Part shown: in pieces, positions 1-7,472 of the stretch
Position numbering within the stretch: position 1 is the stretch's first letter
Layout: each line of letters begins with the position of its first letter
Source of the DNA: Allorhodopirellula heiligendammensis
GTDB taxonomy: Bacteria > Planctomycetota > Planctomycetia > Pirellulales > Pirellulaceae
Assembly (NCBI RefSeq): GCF_007860105.1
Contig: NZ_SJPU01000001.1
Coordinates: 2,563,700-2,627,699 of the forward strand
Direction: 5' to 3'
Length of the DNA: 64,000 nt
The notes under the pieces: generated by a model
What the model was told of the DNA's origin: nothing
Databases searched by the model: none
What the model saw: only the letters and a program-made list of their open reading frames with translations
Translations under genes and position numbers: made by a program

Positions 1-32
1 CGTTGTTCCAGTAGTCGCTTGCTTGGAAAAGT

Positions 33-69
33 GGACTGATCCGACCGAAGCGTGCGCCGGAGGTTTTGG
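33..69 (+). repeat. Short relic resembling the left end of the ISL3-family element
   Basis: The stretch reads GATCCGACCGAAGCGTGCG and then CCGGAGG. It closely matches the first ~27 bases of the ISL3-family IS at 18698 (GGCTCATCCGACGGAAGCGT then GCGCCGG). No transposase or opposite end is next to it. It may be an old IS end or a member of a short dispersed repeat family; related copies lie at 27004 and 33344. The rest of bases 1-412 shows no convincing gene. Confidence 0.45.
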
Positions 70-412
70 ATGCAAGCCTCGAGGGTCGAATGATTCATCT
101 GTGGGATAGAAGTGACAGTCTGACCGCAGCCAATCCGCTGTCAATTGTGGGCAGGCAAGTCGTTTCGAATCCTCGCCCCGTGGCGCGATGGCCTGCGGCG
201 GGCAAAGCCATGAATCGTTACCGGGGCGCGGTCGACGCGGTCATAATTCATTATGATAGAGACGCTCCAACGGGAAGTGTCACCGGCTCAAACTCAGTCG
301 GTCATGAACGGGCTGAACCGGGCCGATGAGCCCCAGGCGCGGCCAAATTGGCCTTCCCGATGAGAGCGGACCACTGATCAATCCATCACCACGTGAAAAC
401 AGAGTAACCACG

Positions 413-892
413 ATGACGAAGACCCAGACGATCGAGAACCTCCAACGCGCGTTGTCGATGGAACTCACCGCCATGCACCAGTACCAGCTTCACGCCTGCG
501 TGCTGGACGATTGGGGGATGGGTTTATTGGCGAGCAAGATGCGTGAAGAGTTGCAAGAGGAACTCGGGCATTCGGAGGAATTCCTGGTCCGCATCCTGTT
601 CCTGAAAGGGGATCCGAAACTGGACATGGAGAAGACTCCAGTGCGGGCAACGACACTGAAGCAAATGTTTGAAACGGACCTTGCCGACGAGCAGGAAGCC
701 ATCGAGTTTTATACAACAGCGTCCATCCAAGCGAGTGAAGACCGAGACATCGGCACCCGCCAACTCTTCGAGCGGATCGCCGTGGACGAAGAAGGCCACG
801 CCAGTTGGCTGGAGCTGCAACTCGACCTACTCGAGCGCATGGGCGAACCCGCCTACATCGCCAAGCACATGTCGACCGACGCGTCCGAATAA
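413..892 (+). CDS. Bacterioferritin-like ferritin (heme-ligand Met absent)
   Basis: A 159-residue four-helix ferritin of the bacterioferritin family, expected to oxidise and store iron in the cytoplasm. The diiron ligands are all in place: Glu17, Glu50 and His53 (ExxH), Glu93, and Glu126 with His129 (ExxH). In E. coli Bfr the residue after the first ExxH glutamate is Met52, the heme ligand; here it is Leu51, so the protein probably does not bind heme at the dimer interface. The ATG at 413 gives the usual family length; a longer frame from 326 adds 29 unlike-family residues. No strong Shine-Dalgarno is visible. It stands alone on the plus strand, facing the McrBC-like operon, with two hairpins in the gap between. 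DNA-protecting Dps-like proteins are a less likely alternative because the paired ExxH motifs fit Bfr. Confidence 0.85.
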   Translation: MTKTQTIENLQRALSMELTAMHQYQLHACVLDDWGMGLLASKMREELQEELGHSEEFLVRILFLKGDPKLDMEKTPVRATTLKQMFETDLADEQEAIEFYTTASIQASEDRDIGTRQLFERIAVDEEGHASWLELQLDLLERMGEPAYIAKHMSTDASE

Positions 893-929
893 GCACAACA
901 TACCAGCGATCCACGCCCCCACCCGCCCA

Positions 930-952
930 GGCGTTCGCCCCCCCCGAACGCC
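930..952 (+). terminator. Hairpin after the bacterioferritin gene
   Basis: GGCGTTCG at 930-937 pairs perfectly with CGAACGCC at 945-952 around a 7-C loop. It lies 38 bases past the bacterioferritin stop in a convergent gap. There is no T-tract, so termination is an inference from placement. Confidence 0.35.
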
Positions 953-973
953 GCACTACAACGTCAGAATTTT

Positions 974-994
974 CGGCATGTACGATACATGCCG
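974..994. other. Near-perfect palindrome in a convergent gap
   Basis: CGGCATGTA and TACATGCCG form a 9-bp perfect inverted repeat with a 3-base CGA loop, between the convergent bacterioferritin and nuclease genes. It could act as a two-way terminator or a protein site. Bases 995-1254 show nothing else. Confidence 0.35.
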
Positions 995-1254
995 GCAAGC
1001 ATTTCAGCGTCTGCGCCAACTACCCGAAGCGTCGTGAGATCATTGGAACTGGCTGATCCTCATGTGGCCCAGTTGGCCCGCTGAGAATGATCCAATCTTT
1101 CCACATCTGTTCCACCTAGCTTTGGTTCACTTGGAACGGTGCTCCGGGACCGGCGTCCTTTGCCAAAGAGGGTTCGGCAGAAGGTCGCTGAGATCAAATC
1201 GGGCTCTTTCCCACGGCATGAGGACGAGGATCGAATTATCTCGAGAGTTGTCAG

Positions 1255-3732
1255 TCAGCTCCAGGTTCCCTGGTGTTGGATAAGGTCTTTGAGCGAGAAG
1301 TACCCACCGTTGCCTTCAGCAGGACGCCAGAGGAAACCGTTCATGCCGTCGAAGCGAACTTTGTCACCCGATTCAAAGTGGAACCAAGCTCGACCTTTCG
1401 GATTCTCGGCGTCTTGGATTCTCGCTGAGTCAAGGCGAATCGAAAATGGTTTCTTCGTCGCTAGCAACCATTCCAGCAATCGCCACTCAGGCTCGGTTTC
1501 TAACGCAACTTCCGAAACGGATCTGGCCCGTTCCAGTCCCAGCCGCGTCGTCCAACGTCCTTGAGGCGGCATGTAGTCTTGAGCGGTGAACTCGATGTCA
1601 CGGTCCATTGGACGGATGGGGCTCAACCGATACAACACCATCATCTCGTTACGCCTCGCCGGCCAGGGAGTCGTGATCTCCGAACGCTCCACAAAATCGA
1701 ACGATCGAACGTCAGCCACAAGTCGGATGCCCGGATTGCCCAAGCTGGCCGGGGTGTAGATCGCTACTTGCTTGACGTGATGTTGACGCGGCTGTGTTTT
1801 GGCGTAGGGGTGGTAGTACAATCGCTCTGACACTACCCAATCGAGATGCTCCTGTGTTCCAGGTGAGCGCAGCGTTCCGATCAATACCGCTTCGCTGCCC
1901 GCGACCCGCCAATCTCTGGAACGCACGTCTGCCGAGTTCGCAATTGCTCGATCGGCCATCGACCATCCGCCTTGGCGAACCGCCGAGAGCAACCATCCTT
2001 TCAGAAACGCAGTGTTGCTAGGCAGCACGGGGATCGCGCCGACACCGAGTCGTTCCAGCGATTGCCACAAGCGGCTATCACGAAAGTCCGCGTCGGGCGT
2101 GAGGTTCATCGGAAACAATGCTGCTGCTTGAACGACGGATCGCTGCAAACCAGGGACATCTGATGCGGTTTGATCGAGCTCCAAAATTGCGTCGCGGTAT
2201 CGGTGCAAGACATTGATCGCGTCCGCCGGCGGCCCAAATGATTTGAACTGTTGCCTGTACTTGTCGGTCGCGTCGATCCGATACTTGGCGTCCGCAACCA
2301 ATTGAATGATGGGCCAGCCATCCTGCTCGAATCGAATCAGTATGTCCGGCTTCTGTGGAATCAGTGTCTTGTCTTGGTCGGAAAACTGAGGATTGTATTT
2401 CACTCGAATTGTTCGATGCTTGCCCGTCGAGAACGCGACTTGTTGCGTCTCACCTTGTTTCAGCTGAACCGACAATCCGGACGAGCGAACGCGGAACAGG
2501 GCGTCGAGGTTCTGCGGCGGACCGTGTTCGTCTTGGATGATGCGGACAACGGTCAGGTATGTCCAGTATTCGTATAGCACCTCCAGGTCTTTGACCGCCA
2601 ACTGGATCAAATCGCCCTCTAGCCGTAAACCCATTTTCAAAAACATCAGCAGCCGGTAGGCCTCTCGGTAACCCGGAGCCGACACCAACTGCAGTGAAGC
2701 GAACCCCATCGGCGGATTGCCGTCCGCCTCCCTAATCGGTTCTAAATTCAGCAGCCGCGACACACGAATTTTTAAACGGGTGATGCCATCGGACGTTTGC
2801 CTTCGACGCGATGACAACTCGGCTTCGCTGTCATAGATGCTCGCAATTTGACCGAGTGTTCGCTGGACGTCAACGAGTTGATTCCGCAGCCAGCGGTGTT
2901 CCATCGTATCTAGTGTCAACTCAGCCGGCCGCTCGACAATCTGCTCGCGGACGGAGATGCCGCCAAGGCGAACAAGTGATCCTTTGCCTTGACCGCGGCG
3001 CACCTGCGACCTCACCCGCGAGTCCACTCGACGGATCCGCTCCAGCCGGGTTGTTCGCTCGCGACGGACCAGCCCGCGTGAAGGTCGCTGGGCAATGTGA
3101 TTCATCGCGACGTCGAGTTCGTCGATGATCTGCTCGATCAAGACGAGCCACTCGAGCTTGGACGGCGGCCGGTCACTGGACAGCTTGCCCATCTGGTGAG
3201 TTGACCGCAGATATTCGTACGCGAGATTGGTTAAGATCGACTGCACATCAGCGACGATGTCCTGATAGTCCGATTCGTAGTCGATCTTCGTTGGAAAGAC
3301 TTCGACCTCAAAGTCAAGCGTTCGATTTCCATTGACATAAATTGAAAAGAGGCTTCGTCCGATCTGCCCACGGAAGTTCACGCTGCCGTGAACCACGCGT
3401 CCGTTCTCTTGCGAGTTCAATGCCCGAGTGATGACTGGATCGCGATGCCGTAACTCGACCCTGTCGCCGTCATTTGCCCCGCGGAGGTAGATCTGGTACT
3501 CGGTCTGTTCATAAAGTGGCGGTCCGTTCGGGTCACTTGCGTCCGCTGCGAGTGCATCCGGCACACCGCTTCGCATCATCAGGTCACGCCATAGCAGACC
3601 GTCGTCGTGTGGCACCAACCGTAAGCGTCCCATGACGGGCATCGACTGTGCCAACACGGCGTGGTCGCTCTCGCGCACGCGATGCCAATCGAGCGTGAAA
3701 CGATTCGTTGCGATACGAAACAATTGCTTCAT
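1255..3732 (-). CDS. DUF2357-type PD-(D/E)XK nuclease, McrC-like partner
   Basis: An 825-residue protein of the DUF2357/DUF524 restriction-endonuclease-like kind, which in other genomes pairs with McrB-like NTPases in type IV-style restriction of modified DNA. The N-terminal two thirds is the DUF2357 region. The nuclease core is visible as Pro462-Asp463 followed by Asp481-Ala482-Lys483, the PD...DxK signature. The start chosen is the ATG at 3732, two bases after the stop of the McrB-like gene, which implies translational coupling; the frame is open up to 3789 but would then overlap the upstream gene. It is the last gene of the operon XRE regulator, McrB-like, nuclease. The nuclease residues are intact, so the protein could be active even though its usual motor partner lacks the NTPase core. 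Family assignment is by motif and context. Confidence 0.75.
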   Translation of the reverse strand: MKQLFRIATNRFTLDWHRVRESDHAVLAQSMPVMGRLRLVPHDDGLLWRDLMMRSGVPDALAADASDPNGPPLYEQTEYQIYLRGANDGDRVELRHRDPVITRALNSQENGRVVHGSVNFRGQIGRSLFSIYVNGNRTLDFEVEVFPTKIDYESDYQDIVADVQSILTNLAYEYLRSTHQMGKLSSDRPPSKLEWLVLIEQIIDELDVAMNHIAQRPSRGLVRRERTTRLERIRRVDSRVRSQVRRGQGKGSLVRLGGISVREQIVERPAELTLDTMEHRWLRNQLVDVQRTLGQIASIYDSEAELSSRRRQTSDGITRLKIRVSRLLNLEPIREADGNPPMGFASLQLVSAPGYREAYRLLMFLKMGLRLEGDLIQLAVKDLEVLYEYWTYLTVVRIIQDEHGPPQNLDALFRVRSSGLSVQLKQGETQQVAFSTGKHRTIRVKYNPQFSDQDKTLIPQKPDILIRFEQDGWPIIQLVADAKYRIDATDKYRQQFKSFGPPADAINVLHRYRDAILELDQTASDVPGLQRSVVQAAALFPMNLTPDADFRDSRLWQSLERLGVGAIPVLPSNTAFLKGWLLSAVRQGGWSMADRAIANSADVRSRDWRVAGSEAVLIGTLRSPGTQEHLDWVVSERLYYHPYAKTQPRQHHVKQVAIYTPASLGNPGIRLVADVRSFDFVERSEITTPWPARRNEMMVLYRLSPIRPMDRDIEFTAQDYMPPQGRWTTRLGLERARSVSEVALETEPEWRLLEWLLATKKPFSIRLDSARIQDAENPKGRAWFHFESGDKVRFDGMNGFLWRPAEGNGGYFSLKDLIQHQGTWS

Positions 3733-3734
3733 GG

Positions 3735-4625
3735 CTACAACCAGAACGACGTATAGCCTTCGGACGATAAGCGTTCCCACATCAGGCAAAGCCGTGATGC
3801 CGTTCTTGGAAACGTCGCACCCTCGATCGCATCCGGTCGGTCTGCGTCGGCCCAGCTTTTAACCGCTGTTTCAGCATCCTCCGATTCGTTCATGGACTGT
3901 CCATGTGCCAGCCCCAGCAACCCGATCATCGTACGACGAATCGCATTGCTTCCCCCGACCAACCGCGGCAACACTTTCATCATGAGGGCAAGGTCGAGCG
4001 GATCGACCTGCTTACCGTCGCGTGTGCGAAATGAATCCTTCATCTTCTCTGAATTAAGTAGAAACAGGATGACTTCATCTCGAGTTCGGTATCCGACCTG
4101 CAACTTGCTGTCGTAGCGCCGCGCCCGATCCCCGCTGCCGATTGGCGTTCGCTCCGACGTGCCACTAACGACATCCAGGAATCCGGCTTGGGTCAATTCT
4201 TGCCGGTTCTCATCGCCAAGCTCTTCCCAAACGGAGGCTGCCTTTTCGTCCTCGCGACCTCGATAGGCCTTCGCAGCGATACCCAACCCGATACGAATCC
4301 CAATGGGAGCTTCTGGTGAAATATGGATGACCGGGTAGACACCTCTCTGTGCACTCGTCGTTTCGCGGCTGTCGAAGAACGCCACCCACGGAATCGCCGC
4401 CCAGTTGCCTTTGCCAACCGAAGCCTCCACGACCCAATGATCATTCTCACAAAGCATCGGAAGCAACTCGCCCCCTCGTTCTTTGAGCTGTCGCTCCAGT
4501 TCTTTCGCCTCCGTATCCCCGCTCATCCCTGCAGGGCGTTCGGGATAGATCGTCAGCAGCCGTAAACAGACCTCCCAAAACTCCGCCCACTGGCCGACTT
4601 CATCATCGTTCACGTTGTTACTCAT
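3735..4625 (-). CDS. McrB-like protein with DUF3578 domain but no AAA+ core
   Basis: A 296-residue protein. Residues ~15-150 look like the DUF3578 (MrcB N-terminal) domain, with the typical GKGNWAAIPWVAFFD segment and AQRGVYPV. The last ~110 residues (YRTRDEV, DPLDLALMMKVLPRLVGGSN, ending FPRTASRLCLMWERL and SFWL) resemble the C-terminal lid of MrcB-type proteins. The AAA+ module that normally lies between them is missing: there is no Walker A or Walker B and the protein is far shorter than usual family members. The frame is intact, so this looks like a clean in-frame loss or a natural AAA-less variant. A TTG start at 4640 is possible, but the ATG at 4625, 11 bases after the regulator stop, fits better. 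It is coupled to the DUF2357 nuclease downstream. Confidence 0.65.
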   Translation of the reverse strand: MSNNVNDDEVGQWAEFWEVCLRLLTIYPERPAGMSGDTEAKELERQLKERGGELLPMLCENDHWVVEASVGKGNWAAIPWVAFFDSRETTSAQRGVYPVIHISPEAPIGIRIGLGIAAKAYRGREDEKAASVWEELGDENRQELTQAGFLDVVSGTSERTPIGSGDRARRYDSKLQVGYRTRDEVILFLLNSEKMKDSFRTRDGKQVDPLDLALMMKVLPRLVGGSNAIRRTMIGLLGLAHGQSMNESEDAETAVKSWADADRPDAIEGATFPRTASRLCLMWERLSSEGYTSFWL

Positions 4626-4636
4626 GTGGTTCAGGC

Positions 4637-4984
4637 TCAACTATTTCTCTGCCGTTGAATCCGACTGGCTCGATGCGCGAGATCGTTCAGTTCTTCATCG
4701 CGTAACTCGGCAAGCAAACGAAACACCTCGGGTCGCTCGATCACGCGCCGCCGGATGGGTTCTGGTACCTTTTCAGCTAGCAGCAAGAGCTCATCCTCGT
4801 CACCACCGAGTTCGACGGCCAACTTACGGATCAATTGTTCGGAAGCGTGATGCCCATCTTCCAGCTTGTCATTTTCGATCTTTGACAGGTATGTAAATCC
4901 AACGCCAACCCGCTTCGACAAGTCTCGCAAGGTCCACTGCTTGCCTTTCCGCAACTCTCGAATTCGCTTGCCGAACTCCATCAT
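4637..4984 (-). CDS. XRE-family helix-turn-helix regulator
   Basis: A 115-residue regulator with an N-terminal Cro/C1-type HTH (FGKRIRELRKGKQWTLRDLS, then VGVGFTYLSKIEN), followed by a helical tail rich in Glu and Arg. The ATG at 4984 is chosen because it puts the HTH at residue 3, as usual; a second ATG follows at once at 4981. It is the first gene of the minus-strand nuclease operon and is divergent from the PLD-helicase gene at 5080. Such regulators in defence loci usually repress their own operon. The inverted repeat at 5026-5052, midway between the two divergent starts, is a plausible operator. The specific target is inferred. Confidence 0.85.
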   Translation of the reverse strand: MMEFGKRIRELRKGKQWTLRDLSKRVGVGFTYLSKIENDKLEDGHHASEQLIRKLAVELGGDEDELLLLAEKVPEPIRRRVIERPEVFRLLAELRDEELNDLAHRASRIQRQRNS

Positions 4985-5025
4985 TTCAGCCTGCTTGTGA
5001 GAGGACTGACTGCAACGTAAATTAT

Positions 5026-5052
5026 TTGCACTATCAAGGAAACATATCACAA
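5026..5052. promoter_or_regulatory. Candidate XRE operator in divergent promoter region
   Basis: Half-sites TTG-N3-TAT (5026-5034) and ATA-N3-CAA (5044-5052) form an inverted repeat with a 9-base spacer, in the 95-bp gap between the XRE gene and the PLD-helicase gene. Placement and symmetry fit a repressor site serving both directions. No binding evidence exists. Confidence 0.4.
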
Positions 5053-5079
5053 GGCGTTTAGCGGCGGTAGTCAGGCAGC

Positions 5080-6288
5080 ATGAGCGACACCAGCAATCCA
5101 GTCGAGCCGCTTTTCGACTCCGGCATTCGCGACAATCACCGTCGTGGAACAGTAGGTGATTTTCTGCAGCAACAAGCTTCTGCTGGATCAGAACTTTCGA
5201 TCGTTTCCGCGTATTTCACGATCTATGCCTACAAGGCACTTCAGTCGACGCTCGATTCCATCGGGCATCTCAACTTTCTGTTTGGCGAGCCAACGTTTGT
5301 CAGCCGGCTCGACCCGGACAAAAATCAAACCAAAGCGTTCACGCTACTGGACTCCCAACTTCATCTCAGCAACCGACTTCAGCAAAAGCTTGCCGCAAGG
5401 CAATGTGCAGATTGGATTCGCGACAAAGTTGAAATCCGAACCATTCGGCAGACCAATCTGTTGCATGGCAAGATGTATCACATCGATCGTGACGGCGTCG
5501 ACAACGCGATTTTGGGCAGCTCAAATTTCACGGTGCGTGGTTTGGGACTGGGCGCCGATGGCAACAACATTGAATTGAATCTGGTCGTTGATGGAAACCG
5601 AGACCGCCGCGAGCTGAAACAATGGTTCCTCGAATTATGGAACGATCCGCAGCTCGTCAAAGACGTCAAAGAAGACGTTATTCTTTTTCTTGAACGACTA
5701 TACGCAAATCAGAGCCCGCAGTTCGTTTACTACCTGACGCTATTCAAGCTGTTTCGTGACTACCTGGACGGCAATCTCGATGTCGACGAATCGCTCAACC
5801 GACTCGCGCTGCCTGACACAGATATCTGGAAGTCGCTCTTCTCATTCCAAAAGGATGGCGCCAAAGCCGCGATCAACAAGATCCTGCAATATAATGGCTG
5901 CATCTTGGCCGACAGCGTCGGGCTGGGGAAAACGTATACAGCTCTCGCGGTGATTAAGTATTTCGAGCTTCGTAACGAACGCGTTCTCGTGCTCTGTCCT
6001 AAGAAGCTTCGTCGCAACTGGACTGTTTACCAAGCCAACAGCCGTTTGAATCCGTTTACCGATGACCGATTTCGATTCGATGTACTGCATCACACCGATA
6101 TGTCACGCGATCGAGGTGAGTCCAATGGCATCGACCTTGCCGATATCAACTGGGGTGCGTACGACCTTGTCGTCATCGACGAATCCCACAATTCTCGCAA
6201 CAACGCTCAGGCTGTCCAACGGCCAGGGCGATTGCGACACAATAGGCAATATGGGACACTGAGTGAAGGTTCGAATTTGAGCTGTTGA
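5080..6288 (+). pseudogene. Truncated PLD-nuclease/SNF2-like helicase, cut by an IS
   Basis: The reading frame begins as a fusion of a phospholipase D-like nuclease and a superfamily 2 helicase. The PLD motif is H129-x-K131-x4-D136 with GSSN at 146-149. The helicase start shows Walker A DSVGLGKT (278-285) and a DEAH-like box DESH (367-370). Full-length proteins of this type run near 1,000 residues. Here native sequence stops at about residue 381, where the ISAs1-family element begins at 6224; the remaining codons to 6288 are IS sequence. Helicase motifs III-VI are missing and are not found past the IS. The PLD part could still fold. Such PLD-helicases are common in defence islands, in line with the divergent McrBC-like operon. 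Confidence 0.8.
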
Positions 6289-7472
6289 ATCGCAGCAGCT
6301 AGACGAATCCACTCGCCATGGAATTTTTTGATGGAACGCTCCGCTTCGCTGGTGGATCAACTTGGATATGTTACCGATCCGCGTCGAGGAGAACCAATTT
6401 ATCCTTTGGTCAATGTGTTGTTTATGATGATTTGCGGAGTCATTGCTGGGGCAGATGACTTTGTAGCGATCGCTAGGTTTGCCAACACCAAAAAGGAGTG
6501 GCTCGCAAAGTTCTTGGACATGTCCATGGGCGTTCCTTCACATGATCGATTCAACGCAATTCTAAATTCGATCAAACCCGAAGAGTTCGAGCCGATCCTC
6601 CTCGCGTGGATGACACAACTGCACAAGATCACTAACGGGCAAGTCATTGCAATCGACGGCAAGACACTGCGCCGAAGTTATGATCATGCCACTGGCAAAG
6701 CGGCCATCCATATGGTCAGTGCCTGGGCGACCGCGAATCACATCACTCTTGGTCAGACAGTCGTTGATGAGAAAAGTAACGAGATCACTGCGATTCCCAA
6801 ATTGCTGCAAATTATCGAGGTTTCGGGAGGTTTGGTCACCATCGACGCGATGGGATGCCAGACGGAAATCGCGGCAAAGATCATCGCTGAAGGCGCGGAC
6901 TACTGCTTGGCCGTTAAAGGAAACCAGCCAAAGCTTCATGAAGGAATCAAAGCATACTTTTTGGATCATCTTGAAGATGACTTCGCCAGAATCGATGTGA
7001 CGGAGCATCATACCCACGAAACCGCTCATGGGCGAATTGATGATCGCAGCTACTACACTTGTACTGTTCCCGATGATTTTCCCGATCGATCACGTTGGCA
7101 AGATCTCAAAGCGATCGGGATGTCGATCAACAACACTTCGCGCCGCAAAGGTGACGATATCGCAGTGAGATACTACATCATCAGCAAATTGCTTCCTGGA
7201 GAGGAATTTGCCGGAGCGGTGCGTGACCACTGGGGGATTGAAAATAGTTGCCACTGGCAGTTGGACGTGGCGTTTAGCGAAGATCAGTGTCGAGTTCGAA
7301 AGGGCCACGGCGATCAAAACTTAAGCACGCTCAGGCGGACAGCACTTAGCCTTTTGAAGCAAGAAAAGACCGCCAGGTGCGGAATCAAAAACAAGCGTCT
7401 GACCGCCGGATGGGACGACGACTACATGGAGAAAGTCGTTTTCAGTCGGTAAATCCCCGTGCAATCTCCCTG
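6224..7472 (+). mobile_element. ISAs1-family insertion sequence (1,249 bp)
   Basis: The ends are CAGGGCGATTGC at 6224-6235 and GCAATCTCCCTG at 7461-7472, which pair at 11 of 12 positions as terminal inverted repeats, and they enclose one intact transposase gene. The 8 bases outside each end (CCAACGGC on the left, TGCAGACT on the right) do not match, so there is no target duplication. The left flank is inside a helicase gene and the right flank is the start of a sulfatase, which points to a deletion or recombination using this element. Confidence 0.85.
6331..7452 (+). CDS. ISAs1-family transposase (DDE type)
   Basis: A 373-residue transposase of the ISAs1/H-repeat family. It starts with the DDE_Tnp_1-associated domain (LVDQLGYVTDPRRGEPIYPL) and continues into the DDE core with AIDGKTLRRSYD (first Asp), VTIDAMGCQTEIA (second Asp) and HWGIENSCHWQLDVAFSEDQ (Glu region). 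The length is normal and the frame is intact, so the element could still be mobile. A TTG one codon upstream is an alternative start. It lies inside the inverted repeats at 6224 and 7472. Confidence 0.92.
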   Translation: MERSASLVDQLGYVTDPRRGEPIYPLVNVLFMMICGVIAGADDFVAIARFANTKKEWLAKFLDMSMGVPSHDRFNAILNSIKPEEFEPILLAWMTQLHKITNGQVIAIDGKTLRRSYDHATGKAAIHMVSAWATANHITLGQTVVDEKSNEITAIPKLLQIIEVSGGLVTIDAMGCQTEIAAKIIAEGADYCLAVKGNQPKLHEGIKAYFLDHLEDDFARIDVTEHHTHETAHGRIDDRSYYTCTVPDDFPDRSRWQDLKAIGMSINNTSRRKGDDIAVRYYIISKLLPGEEFAGAVRDHWGIENSCHWQLDVAFSEDQCRVRKGHGDQNLSTLRRTALSLLKQEKTARCGIKNKRLTAGWDDDYMEKVVFSR

